Shown here: piece after piece, positions 53,679 through 63,831 of the stretch | How positions within the stretch are numbered: the stretch's first letter is position 1 | Layout of the letters: the number at the start of each line of letters is the position of its first letter | Assembly (NCBI RefSeq): GCF_031143425.1 | Contig: NC_090447.1 | Coordinates: 24,215,426 to 24,279,425 of the forward strand | Direction of reading: 5' to 3' | DNA from: Pleurodeles waltl | Lineage: Eukaryota > Chordata > Amphibia > Caudata > Salamandridae | Length of the DNA: 64,000 nucleotides | Notes under the pieces: generated by a model | Databases searched by the model: none | What the model was told of the DNA's origin: nothing | The model's input: only the letters and a program-made list of their open reading frames with translations | Program-made: the position numbers and the translations under genes

Positions 53679-56600
53679 TCAGCGGTGCTTTGCCATGGCG
53701 GTTCTGGTACGGACATTGGTGTGTGGCATGACGTTCCATCTTAGCCCACCTGGGCTGTGGCAGCCGGGGCCCTCCTGTGCTGTGACTCCGGCGGTGGAGG
53801 TGGTCTCCTGACCAGTGACGATACTTGTGCCCTCCTGGGCTGTGACTCTGGCGGTGGTCTCCTGACCACTGCCGATACTTGTGCCCTCCTGGGCAATGAC
53901 TCTGGCGGTGGTCTCCTGACCAGTGACGATACTTGTGCCCTCCTGGGCAGTGACTCTGGCGATGGTCTCCTGACCAGTGACGATACTTGGGCCCTCCTGG
54001 GCAATGACTCTGGCGGTGGTCTCCTGACCAGTGACGATACTTGGGCCCTCCTGGGCTGTGACTCTGGCGGTGGTCTCCTGACCAGTGACGATACTTGTGC
54101 CCTCCTGGGCTGTGACTCTGGCGGTGGTCTCCTTACCAGTGACGATACTTGGGCCCTCCTGGGTAATGACTCTGGCGGTGGTCTCCTGACCAGTGACGAT
54201 ACTTGGGCCCTCCTGGGCAATGACTCTGGTGGTGGTCTCCTGACCAGTGACGATACTTGTGCCCTCCTGGGCTGTGACTCTGGCGGTGGTCTCCTGACCA
54301 GTGACGATACTTGGGCCCTCCTGGGCAATGACTCTGCCGGTGGTCTCCTGACCAGTGAGGACGGTGCTGCCGGTTGTGTCTCGACTGCCGGAAATGATGG
54401 CGCACTTCTCCGCTGTGACACTCACAACAGGCTGGGCAGACTTCCTCTGGCCCTTCCACAACTTTGGTGGAGTCACAGCTGACTCTCCAATCCCCTTGGA
54501 ACCCATGTCAGTTGTTTTCCCACCAGGAGTCTTAACACGGTCCCGTCCTCCACTCTCCAATTTTAGAGCCTTTACAGGGGGTGGGTTGCCAGTGCCTTGG
54601 CTCCGGGTCCTACTGCCTGCCCTGGTGGCCGGTGCACTCCACAAACCTTGAACAGGCACCACTGGTATTGGAGGCTTTTTGGCTGAGGCACTACGACGGG
54701 ACTGATGAATTGGAGGGGGTGGGGTGGGGGCAAAAAGATCAACTTTACAGAGGGACAGTTTCTGACGAACACTGGGATGGGTAGTTGGAGGGGGTCTGGG
54801 AGTGGAGGAAGAGGAGGTGGTTGTCGGAGGTGTCACTTTAGGTGTTTTGGGTGCAGGTGCAGGTACTGGAGGCTGTCGTGAGGTGGATGGATGTTGGGTG
54901 AGTGATTGCCGGCGTTTGGGTACTTTGGGAGGGGGCGTCACAGACACACTGGGAGAGGACACAGGGGACGTGTAAATGGCAGTGGAGGTGGTGAGTGCAG
55001 GTGAGCGGCTTGTGGTGCTGGGTGTCCTTGTGCGATTCATGGTGCCTGTAGATGTGGTGCATGCAGGTGTGTGTGTAGACGAGACTGGGAGGGAGGAGGG
55101 AGAAGAGGAGGAGGGGGACACAGTGGAGGCAGTGGATGTACGTGGGTGAGGCTTGCGTGAGTGCCTGTGGTGTGTGTGGTGCCTATGTTTGCTTGAGCTA
55201 CTTGGGTGTGTAGACTTGTGTGCATGCTGGTCTGTAGGTGTGCTTGGGATGGGCTGGGGTACAGGAGATTGGGTCTGGGTGGAGGAAGTTGGAGGGGGGA
55301 GGCTAGAGACAGGGACAATGGCTGCCATCAGTGCTGAGGCCAGAGATTGCAGGGTTCGCTGAAGGACAGCCTGACCAGAATGAATGCCCTCCAGGAATGC
55401 ATTACCGTGTTGCAACTCTCGTTCTACACCCTGGATGGCATTCACAATGGTAGACTGCCCAACAGTGAGTGACCTGAGGAGGTCAATGGCCTCCTCAATG
55501 AGGGCAGCAGGGGTGACAGGGACAGGGCCTGAGGTGCCTGGGGCGAAGGTGATGCCCACCCTCCTGGGTGAGCGGGCACGGGGCGAACGCTGAGGGGCTG
55601 CTGGGAGAGCGGGGCTGGTAGGGGAGGTGGCGGCTGTACCTGTAGAGGTGGGGGGCACAGATGGTGCCGCCACCACAAGGGAGCCCCCATCGGCGGACGA
55701 GTTCGTGTCGCTGCTTGGTGATCCGGTGGCCGACGTGAAGCTCCCCTCGCCCTCCGTCCCACTGGTGCATTCAGAGTCTGTGGTGTGGCCATCCATGGCC
55801 ATGTGGGATGCAGCTCCCTCGTGCTCCGGTGCCACTGTACCTCCGCCTGTTGATGCTGATGTACAAAAGGACAGGGAGAGCAGAAAAAGGGGGAGAGACA
55901 GAAGAAAGAGAGTTTTAGTGCATGGATTACCGCTACCGTTGGCGGACAAGACAGACGCAGCAGCCCCCTGCATTACGCCGTGCACCTGCCCTCTGCACAT
56001 GCAATTCCTGGGATATGGCCTACATGGCAATGGTGGACATCTGCGCACATGGATGCCACAGGGACAACTGTACCTCGACTTGGCACTCTGCTGAGGTGTG
56101 GTAAAGTGCCACATGGCCTACATTACGGAGGGGCCTTGCCTACCTAACTCGCCCTGGCCTAGGGACACCCACAGCCCACCTCCCCCACCCAGACCCCTCC
56201 ACTACGCGCAAAGTCAGCAGAATGAGGTTGTACTCACCCCCTTGTGTCTGCTGTAATGCCCTCAAGCGCCCATCCAACTCCGGGTAGGCCACCGCCAGGA
56301 TCCGGAACATCAGGGGGGTCATGGTGCGACGGGCACCCCTCCCACGTTGGGAGGCCATCCCCAGCTGAGCCTCCGCCGTCTTCTTGCTGCAGCGGCGAAT
56401 GTCCTCCCATCTCTTACGGCAGTGGGTGCCCCGTCTCTGGTGGGCCCCCAGGGTCCGGACCTCCTTGGCAATGGCACGCCAAATGTCCCTCTTCTGGTGG
56501 GCGCTGACCTCCATGACATGCACAAGGGAAGAAGAGAAGCCATTACCAACTGCACCGTAGATGTAAGTGTCCCCCCTCCCTACCCTTGCCATTTGGCACA

Positions 56601-56809
56601 TGCATTAATGTTCCCTGAACTCTGCCCCCTTCCCTCTTCCAACCAGCCCTCTCCACCCAGGCCTAGCCCATACAACGTGCTCCCTGTGTACTAACCTGTT
56701 GGTCTGGAGGACCGTAGAGTAGCGTGTACTGGGGGAGGACCCCGTCTACCAGTTTCTCCAACTCCTGTGCATTGAAGGCAGGGGCCCTTTCCTCAGACGC
56801 AGCAGCCAT
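53679..56809 (-). CDS. Harbinger Myb/SANT-like DNA-binding protein 1 (three exons)
   Basis: Proposed exons: 56809-56696 (ATG at 56809; donor GTTAG), 56508-56238 (acceptor AG; donor GTGAGT) and 55855-53679 (acceptor ATCAG). Phases agree and give an 853-codon ORF. Residues 1 to about 125 are a trihelix/Myb_DNA-bind_5-type domain spanning exons 1 and 2 ('LVDGVLPQYTLLYG', 'KRDIWRAIAKEVRTLG', 'HCRKRWEDIRRCSKK', 'TPLMFRILAVAYPELDGRL'). Then come acidic/Ser-rich sequence, a helical block ('EEAIDLLRSLTVGQSTIVNAI'), a long Ser/Thr/Pro/His-rich low-complexity region and an array of eleven 18-residue repeats (TGQETTARVIAQEGPSIV) at the C-terminus. In PIF/Harbinger elements this kind of protein binds the transposon ends and brings the nuclease to nucleus and DNA. 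The long C-terminal extension is unusual. Exon 3 alone is open for 811 codons, which supports maintained coding. Splice sites are predicted by eye. Confidence 0.78.
53764..54372 (-). repeat. 54-bp coding minisatellite, 11 units
   Basis: In-frame tandem repeats at the 3' end of the Myb gene 1 ORF: ten units of 18 codons plus one variant with an inserted 'STAG'. Differences between units are mostly single codons (I/T, P/T). The opposite strand is also open (53757-54482) because the unit is a multiple of three. Confidence 0.9.
56140..56237 (-). other. 5' part of intron 2 of Myb gene 1
   Basis: The exon 2 frame could read on from 56238 to a stop at 56140, so unspliced RNA would encode a short Myb-domain-only protein. 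The GGTGAGT donor at 56232-56238 argues for splicing. Confidence 0.4.
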
Positions 56810-57277
56810 CGTCGCTTCCAGACCGAGGTCACAGCAGCACTTGCAGTGTAGGTCCTCTCCTGTCGAAGGTCAGGTATCTAGTGATTGAACAGATAGAAAA
56901 TGGCGGTGACGTCCGCGGCGGGGCGCATCATCACCGCCGGCGCACCTGTTCATTGGCTCCTGGGACCCATAGGGTTCAATGTTAACCAATGCAGCATTGC
57001 GCCGCGGTCTACGACCGCCTACCGCGACGGTGTGCAACGCCAGCGCTGTTACCCCACAATCCAATTGTCCCAGTTTAGAGGTCAGGCAGCCGCCATTTCA
57101 GGGGCCCACATGGCTTCAATTACTACTGCGTCACACATAGCTAGGCCTACACTCTACACACATACAGGAAGGGTTTTGTGAGTGGTGTAGTCTTGTGTGT
57201 AACTGTGGGTACATACCTGGAGGAATACTGACTGGTTCTTCGCTGTTGTCCTTCGTAGGCACCGTCAGCTGGGACAT
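56810..57277. promoter_or_regulatory. divergent promoter region between Myb gene 1 and nuclease
   Basis: 468 bp between the two start codons. 56870-57070 is CpG-rich, with CCAAT boxes on opposite strands at 56952-56956 (ATTGG) and 56986-56990 (CCAAT), and GGCGGT/ACCGCC words near 56901 and 56932. No TATA box is evident. A CpG-rich shared promoter firing both ways would co-express nuclease and DNA-binding partner (inference). Confidence 0.5.
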
Positions 57278-58303
57278 ATGAGAAGATGGCGGAATCCTCC
57301 GGTGTACCGACCGCTGGTGGACCTGTTGACAATGGAAGAGAGACATGTCATCGTCACCTACCGGTTTGACCGTGCCACAATCCAGGAACTATGTACCCAG
57401 TTAGAGCCAGACCTGATGTCACCAATCCGCCATCCAACTGGAATCCCCCCTGACGTGCAGGTGCTGTCAGTGCTCCATTTCCTTGCAAGTGGGTCTTTTC
57501 AGACAACAGTGGCCATGGCATCAGGGATGTCCCAGCCTATGTTTTCCAATGTCTTGTCCAGAGTGTTGTTTGCCCTGCTGAAACACGTAAGGAGATACAT
57601 AATTTTCCCTCAGGTGGAGGATTTGCCTACAGTGAAAGGTGACTTCTATGCCCTTGGACATATCCCCAACATCATCGGTGCCATTGATGGGACCCATGTA
57701 GCTCTGGCCCCCCCCAACAGGAGTGAACAGGTGTACAGGAACAGGAAGAGTTATCATTCAATGAATGTCCAGATGGTATGTTTGGCAGACCAGTACATCT
57801 CGCAGGTAAATGCTATGTTCCCTGGCTCAGTGAATGACGCCTACATCCTGCGGAATAGCAGCATCCCTGATATGATGGGTCAACTCCAGAGGCACCGTGT
57901 ATGGCTTTTGGGGGACTCTGGTTACACCAACCTGTCCTGGCTATTGACCCCAGTGAGGAATCCCAGGACCAGGGCAGAGGAACGGTACAATGAGGCCCAC
58001 GGGCGGACTAGGAGGGTGATCGAACGCACCTTCGGCCTCCTAAAGGCCAGGTTCAGGTGCCTCCATATGACAGGTGGATCCCTATTCTACTCACCGAAGA
58101 AGGTGTGCGACATCATCATCGCCTGCTCCATGCTCCATAATTTGGCATTGCGACGCCAGGTGCCTTTTCTGCAGGAGGATGATCCAGATGACGGTGTTGT
58201 AGCAGCTGTGGAGTCTGTGGAGCCTGTGGACAGTGATGAGGATGATGCTGAGGAAGAAGACAACGACAACAGGGAGTCAGTCATACAGCAATATTTCCAG
58301 TGA
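57278..58303 (+). CDS. HARBI1-like: HARBI1-like nuclease (PIF/Harbinger transposase), intact
   Basis: 341 aa, close to the usual ~350 of the HARBI1 family. A helical amino-terminal region ('RATIQELCTQLEPDL', 'VQVLSVLHFLASGSFQ') is followed by the DDE_Tnp_4 catalytic domain: first Asp D137 in GAIDGTHV, second D187 in PGSVNDAYI, the family 'LGDSGY' at about 211-216, and the catalytic Glu E249 in RRVIERTFGLLK. The C-terminus is a very acidic tail (DSDEDDAEEEDNDN). No stop or frameshift. It cuts at the transposon ends with TTA target preference, in the nucleus, together with the Myb-like protein encoded divergently on the other side of the shared upstream region. The ATG chosen is the first in frame before 'VYRPLVDLL'; an upstream non-coding exon is possible. 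Confidence 0.92.
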   Translation: MRRWRNPPVYRPLVDLLTMEERHVIVTYRFDRATIQELCTQLEPDLMSPIRHPTGIPPDVQVLSVLHFLASGSFQTTVAMASGMSQPMFSNVLSRVLFALLKHVRRYIIFPQVEDLPTVKGDFYALGHIPNIIGAIDGTHVALAPPNRSEQVYRNRKSYHSMNVQMVCLADQYISQVNAMFPGSVNDAYILRNSSIPDMMGQLQRHRVWLLGDSGYTNLSWLLTPVRNPRTRAEERYNEAHGRTRRVIERTFGLLKARFRCLHMTGGSLFYSPKKVCDIIIACSMLHNLALRRQVPFLQEDDPDDGVVAAVESVEPVDSDEDDAEEEDNDNRESVIQQYFQ

Positions 58304-58784
58304 GACACAGGTGAGAAAAATTTCATTTTTACCATTATATAAACTTTCACACGTCTACTTCTATCCTGTTTCGCGATTTAAATCACTATTTGGAAACTGA
58401 GTTGTACCCTTCCATTACGGTTTCACAGGTGTGGTTACCTACGTGTCAACTGCTTGCATCCTTCAAGTGCTTGTGATGTGTGACATAGGTATGTTAGCCT
58501 TACAATGGTAAACCCATTATGACACTGTCATTGATAATACATATTTAGTAAATCACAGACTGACTCCAGATTGTTTTGTGGTTCAAGGGTGTTTATTGAA
58601 GTGCTCTGAAATGTGAGGGGTTTGTAAAATGAGGATGGGTGATGGTGGAGGAATGTCCATGGCAGAGTCCAGTCTATTTGTCTCACAGGTGCACTGCCCA
58701 TCTGGGCATAGGAAGTGGAGCTGGTGCAGTTTAAGTATGGACAGGGTAACAAAGTGGGACAATGAGGTGACAATCAGGGTGGTC
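58304..58784. other. 3' intergenic region between nuclease and Myb gene 2
   Basis: Convergent ends. On the minus strand an ATAAAC poly(A)-like signal (complement of GTTTAT near 58590) lies about 190 bp beyond the stop of Myb gene 2. Nothing else recognised. Confidence 0.4.
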
Positions 58785-60311
58785 TCATTTCCTGGCAGGG
58801 GTCTTGCCATCTTGCTCTGTCCTGTTCCTAGATCTCAGGGCCCGCTTGCATGGTGGTTGTCCGTCTGCAGGGTGTGGGGTGCTGGTGTGTTGGTCCTGTG
58901 GCGGGGCGTCCTGTCCACTAGCGCCGGCAGAGGTGGTGGGCAGTTCATCGTCCTGGCTAGTGTCAGGGGCCCCTTGGAGTGCCACGGTGTCACTCAAGGT
59001 CTGCTGTATGTCCTTCAGCACCCCTACGATGGTGACCAGGGCGGAGCTGATGGTCCTGAGCTCCTCCCTGAACCCCAAATACAGTTCGGCCTGCAGGCGC
59101 AGGGTCTCCTGCAACTTGTCCAGGACAGTGGCCATTGTCTCCTGGGAGTGGTGGGATGCTCCCATGATGGAGGTGAGGGCCTCGTGGAGAGTGGGTTCCC
59201 TTGGCCTGTCCACCCCCTGTCGCACAGCAGCGCTCCCAGTTCCCCTGTGTTCCTGTGCCTCCGTCCCCTGGACCGTGTGCCCACTACCACTGCCCCCAGG
59301 TCCCTGTTGTTGTTGGGGTGGCGGGTTATCCTGGGTTCCCTGTAGTGGTGGACACACCGCTGATTGACCTGTCCTGGGTAGGGAGGTTTGGGCCCGCTGG
59401 GTGGGTGCTGTGCTGGTGTTACCAGAGGGTGGAAGGTCGGTGTTGGGCTGTGCCTGTGCAAGGGGAACCGACTGTCCCGAGGCCCACGATGTTCCGGGCT
59501 GGTCATCAGGATCCAGTAGGGCAGAGCTGCTCTCATCACTGTGGGCCTCTTCTGGGGGTGGAGTGGTGTTGTCTGGACCCTCTGGTGTGGTGACGGTCCT
59601 TCGTGTTCCTGCAGGGGCATAAGAGCATGATTATTGCATGTGTGTGTGTAATGGTGTGCAATGGGTGGGTGTTTGTGTACCCCAGTGCAAGCATTCCTGT
59701 GTGTGGGTTTGTGTGATGATGGTTGAAGTGTGTTCTGGGTATGTGCAGTGGACATGCTTTAGTGAGGGGTGTCCATGCTTAGTTGTGTCATGCAGGGCTT
59801 GGTGTTGGGATGGGTGGTTTGTGTTATGGGTAGATTAGTGAGGATTTGGAGTGATAGGGGAGGGGGTAAGGGTGGGGGTGTGTGATATCATGCAGGTAGG
59901 GTGGGGGATATAATAGTTATGAATTGGCTTACCAGTGTCCCATCCTCCACCGACTCCTCTGAGGCCCTCTGGATGCATGATGGTCAAGACTTGCTCCTCC
60001 CATGTTGTTAGTTGTGGGGGAGGAGGTGGGGGTCCGCCGCCAGTCCGCTGCACCGCTATGTTGTGCCTGGAGACCGTTGAACGCACCTTCCCCGGTAGGT
60101 CGTTCCACCTCTTCCTGATGTCCTCCCTATTTCTTGGGTGCTGTCCCACGGCGTTCACCCTGTCCACTATTCTGCACCATTACTCCATCTTCCTGGCTAT
60201 TGATGTGTGCTGTACCTGTGAGCCAAATAGCTGTGGCTCTACCCGGATGATTTCCTCCACCATGACCCTGAGCTCCTCCTCGGAGAAGCGGGGGTGTCTT
60301 TGGCGTGACAT
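58785..60311 (-). pseudogene. Harbinger Myb/SANT-like protein 2 (two exons, one in-frame stop)
   Basis: Proposed exons 60311-59933 (ATG at 60311; donor GTAAG) and 59608-58785 (acceptor CTGCAG). Phases agree and give 401 codons. Exon 1 is a trihelix/Myb-type domain: 'RFSEEELRVMVEEIIRVEPQ', 'NAVGQHPRNREDIRKRWNDL', 'TTWEEQVLTIMHPEGL'. Exon 2 is Pro/Ser/Gln-rich with a central helical segment ('ETMATVLDKLQETLRLQAEL', 'TIVGVLKDIQQTL') and a basic end ('CKRALRSRNRTEQDGKTPARK'). TAA at codon 44 (60180-60182) is the only stop in the joined frame. It is clearly different in sequence from Myb protein 1. Whether the stop is recent or read differently (a later ATG) cannot be told from one copy. Confidence 0.72.
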
Positions 60312-60559
60312 GGGGTGGTGTGTGTGATGTGTGGGGTGGTGTATATGGTGATGAGTGTGGTGAGTGTAGTGGTGTGTGGTGTTTTGTGCGTGGATGTTGT
60401 GTGGGTGATGGTGTTGTGTGCCTCTGTGTGATGGGGTTGTCTATTCTGTGCTCTCTCTCTGGCCTTCGTTCGGGATTTTTTGGTCGTAGGGGTTTGTGGG
60501 TGATGTGGGTGTGTGTTTTATATTGTGTTGGGTGTGTGTATGTGTATCAGGTGTGTGTA

Positions 60560-60892
60560 TTTGTAATTGTCCAATGTGGCGGTGTTTTGGAGATGTGTGT
60601 GTATTTTGAGCGCGGCGGTGTGTACCGCCAATGGAATACCGCGGTTGAAAGACCGCCGCGTGGATTCGTGGGTCGTAATAGCATGGGCGTGTTTCTGTTG
60701 GCGTGGAGGATTGGTTTCTGCCAGTTTATCACTGACCTTTGGTGTGGCGGTGTTGTGTGGGTGTCGGAATTTCGGCGGATTCCGAGCTATGTGTCATAAT
60801 AGCTGTGGCGGAATTCCGCGGCCGTGGCGGTGTATTGGCGGTCTTCTGCACGGCGGTAAGCGCATTTTACCGCCAATGTTGTAATGAGGGCC
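60560..60892. promoter_or_regulatory. right terminal and subterminal motif cluster of Harbinger
   Basis: Dense GGCGGT/ACCGCC words (near 60577, 60612, 60627, 60650, 60747, 60824, 60853, 60869) leading into the inverted end. The stretch just inside is GT-rich, with long tgtgtg-type runs at 60311-60600. Confidence 0.5.
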
Positions 60893-60895
60893 TTA

Positions 60896-63296
60896 ATGAC
60901 TAAACTCCAGGCCAATAGGTTTTTATATAGAAAAATATATTTTGTTAATGTATTTCTAGAACCACAAGATTCAGTTTGCAGGTAAGTACATTAAATGAAA
61001 GGTACTTTGCATAGTTAAGTTCAGGACTTTGAATCAAATCGACAATACATACAGTTTTCTTTAAAATGGCAAAAAGCTATTTTAAAAGTGGAAACTGCAA
61101 TTTTCAACAGTTCCTGGGGGAGGTAAGTAAAGTACAGTTTCTCAGGTAAGTAACAAACTTACAGCTTTAGTCTCCGGGCCGGTTAGGTGCAGAGGTCAAA
61201 CAAGGGCCTAAATAACATGAGCCCCTATGGAGACAGGGGGTGCTTTGGTTCCTGTCTGCTTGCAGGCAAGTACCTGCTTTGTCAGAGGGCAGACCAGGGG
61301 GGTTTAGAGGAGCACTGGGGCCCCAAGTAGGCACCAATCCCACACCCTCAGCGGCACAGGGGTGGCCGGGTGCAGAGTGCAAACTGGACGTCGGGTTTCC
61401 AAAGGAACTCAATGAGTGGACCCTGGGGGTCACTTAGGCGCTGCAGGCAAAGCACAGGGAGGCTTCTTGGGCAAGCTACCGACTGGATAGGGAGGAGGGT
61501 CGCCTGCTGGTCGTTGCTGCACCGGTAGTCGGTTTCTCTTGCGTCTGGGGGCTGCGGGTGCAGCGCTTCTCCAGGTGTCGGACATCTTCATCCCAAGCAG
61601 TCCAGGTCAGGGGGGTCCTCGGGATTCCCTCTGCAGGCGTTGTCGTGGAAGTGTGGAGAGGTCAGCCCAGTGTGGACACTCGGTCCGAATTGCCTGAGGG
61701 TCCTCTCTGGCTAATTGGGCCACCTGGACACGGGCTGTGGGCAACGGGTGCAGAGTGGTTTAGGATTCACGCTTCTGGAGTGAGGTGGGAGTCCTTTAGA
61801 AGCAGCTTCTTCTTTCTGGTTGGACTGGTCCGCTGTCCACAGGAGTTTCTTGGTCCTCTGTGATGCAGGCAGTCCCCTGGGGGCTTTTCAAGGGTCGCTC
61901 GACCTACAGAACGCGTCGCTTTTCTTTTGAAGCTTTTTGAAGCAGGAGATGGGCGGGAAGGGCTGAGGCCGAGACAGTTGTTGTCTCCTTCTCTTCTGTG
62001 GGGTTTTCAGCTCTGCAGTCCTCTTTCTTTCTTGAGGTCAGGAATCTGGTGAGCTGCGTTCAGGGAGGCCCTTAAATTCTAGATTTAGGGGAGTTTTAGG
62101 GGTAAGGAGGCAGTAGCCAATGGCTACTGTCCCTGAGGGTGGCTACACCCTCCTTGTGCCCACTCCCTTTCGGGAGGGGGGCACATTCCTATCCCTATTG
62201 GTCCCTGTCCTCCAAACCAAGATGGAGGATTCTGCAGTGAAGGGGTCACCTCAGCTCTGGACACCTGAGGGTTGGTCCTGGCTGGGGTGGCCACTCCTCC
62301 CTGTTATCCTAATTATTCCACTGGACTTGCCGCCAAAAGTGGGGCTGTGTCTGGGGGCGGGCATCTCCAATAGCTGGAGTGCCCTGGGGACACTGTAATC
62401 TGAGGCTTGAGCCTTTGAAGCTCACCGCCAGGTGTTACGGTTCCTGCAGGGGGAGGTGTGGACCACCTCCACCCAGGACAAGCTTTGTTTCTGACCATAG
62501 AGTGCACAAAAGCACTCACCCCATGTGGTCAGAAACTTGTCTGAAAGTGACAGGCTGGCACAGACCATTCAGTCTTACACCAGCAGCTGGGCTCACATAC
62601 AGGGGGTATCTCTAAGATGCCTTCTGTGTGCATATTTCACTAAATCCCATACTGGCATCAGTGTGGGTTTATTGTGCTGAGAAGTTTGATACCAATCTTC
62701 CTAGTATTCACTGAAGTCATTATGGTGCTGTGGAGTTTGTAATGAAAAATTCCCAGACCATATACTTCATATGGCTACACTGAACTTACAATGTCTAAAA
62801 ATGGACTTGGACACTGTAGGGGCATATTGCTCTATGCCCTCACCTGTGGTATAGTGCACCCTGCTTTAGGGCTGTAAGGCCTGCTAGAGGGGTGACTATG
62901 CCACAGGTAGTGGTTTGTGGGCATGACACCCTGAGTGGAATGCTATGCCGACGTACTCTTTTTTTCCCCACCAGCACACACAAGCTGCAAGGCAGTGGGC
63001 ATGTGCTGAGTGAGGGGTCCCCAGGGTGGGATTATACATGCTGCAGCCCTTAGAGACCTTCCCTGGCCAAATGGCTCTTGGTAACATGGATACCTTTTAC
63101 AAGGGCCTTAAGCGTGTTCCAGGGCTGTGCCAATTGTGGGAACAAATGTACAGTTTTAGGGAAAGAACACTGGTGCTGGGGCCTGGTTAGCAGGGTTCCA
63201 GCACACTTTCAATCAAAGTTGGCATCAACACTAGGCAAAAAGTGTGGGGGGGGGGAGGGTTGGGGGTATCCATGCCAAACGTTGCATTTTCCTACA
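60896..63296 (-). repeat. family B LTR, main segment
   Basis: About 2.4 kb matching 28687-31170 in reverse, for example the 'ccaggccaataggttttta' stretch at 60908 against 31127-31142. AATAAA-type signals and chance ORFs only. Confidence 0.78.
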
Positions 63297-63831
63297 AAGG
63301 TACTTAGGTACCCAGGGCATTGGGACACCAGGGATTCCCCATTGGCAGCAGCATGTATTATCCCACTCATGGGAGCCCATGTCTGCAGCCACTGCAGCCT
63401 GTGTGAAAAGGTGCATGCAGCTTTTCACCACAGGTCACTGTAAGTCACCCCTATGGTAGGCCCTTCTAGCCCAGAGGGCAGAGTGCAGGTCCCTGTGTGT
63501 GACGGCACCCCTGTATGACCATATGACCTCGAGTTCCATTTTACTGGACTTTGTGAGTGCGGGACGCCATTTCATTTGTGTACTGGACATAAGTCACTAC
63601 CTATGTCCAGCTACATAATGGCAACTCTGAACCTGGGCATGTCTGGTATCAAACATTTCGGAATCATACCTCAATACTGTTACCTGTATTGGTTGCATGA
63701 CTCTATGCACTCAGGGCTTCTTAGAGGACCCCCCAGTATTGCTCCTACCAGACTTCAAGGGTTTTCCAGGCAGCCCGCACTGCAGCAGCCCTTCAGACAA
63801 GTTTCTGTCCTCCTTTTTTTCTTTGTAACAC
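63297..63831 (+). repeat. LTR (family C), second segment
   Basis: Resumes 'ggtacttaggtacccagggcattggg' after the family B insertion. It includes an inverted repeat at 63403-63428 and the family's '...tatcaaacatttcggaatcat' region. It is cut again at 63832. Confidence 0.68.

Larger units (their letters stand above)
52502..60892. mobile_element. complete PIF/Harbinger DNA transposon, 8,391 bp
   Basis: TTA target duplications (52499-52501 and 60893-60895) flank inverted ends: GGTGGTCATTACAACCCTGGCGG on the left and, inverted, GGCCCTCATTACAACATTGGCGG on the right. TTA/TAA duplication is the PIF/Harbinger signature. It carries a HARBI1-like nuclease (plus) and two Myb/SANT genes (minus). Both termini are rich in GGCGGT/ACCGCC words. 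It sits in a family B LTR, and the LTR copy at 28687-31360 supplies an approximate empty site. The nuclease and first Myb gene look intact; the second Myb gene has one stop. Confidence 0.92.
51730..63296 (-). mobile_element. solo LTR (family B), interrupted by an MITE and a Harbinger transposon
   Basis: Plus strand TGTAGGAAGCTGGCTCTG at 51730 to ...GCATTTTCCTACA at 63296. The pieces 51730-51773, 52341-52501 and 60896-63296 together make about 2.6 kb, matching the 2,674-bp solo LTR at 28687-31360 in reverse. The flanks ATGAT (51725-51729) and AAGGT (63297-63301) could be a worn ATGGT duplication. The copy beginning at 63832 shows what the region looks like without the MITE. Confidence 0.8.

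Noticed and set aside
53757..54482. 241-aa plus-strand frame
   Set aside because: Antisense of the 54-bp repeats of the minus-strand Myb gene; open only because the unit is a multiple of three.
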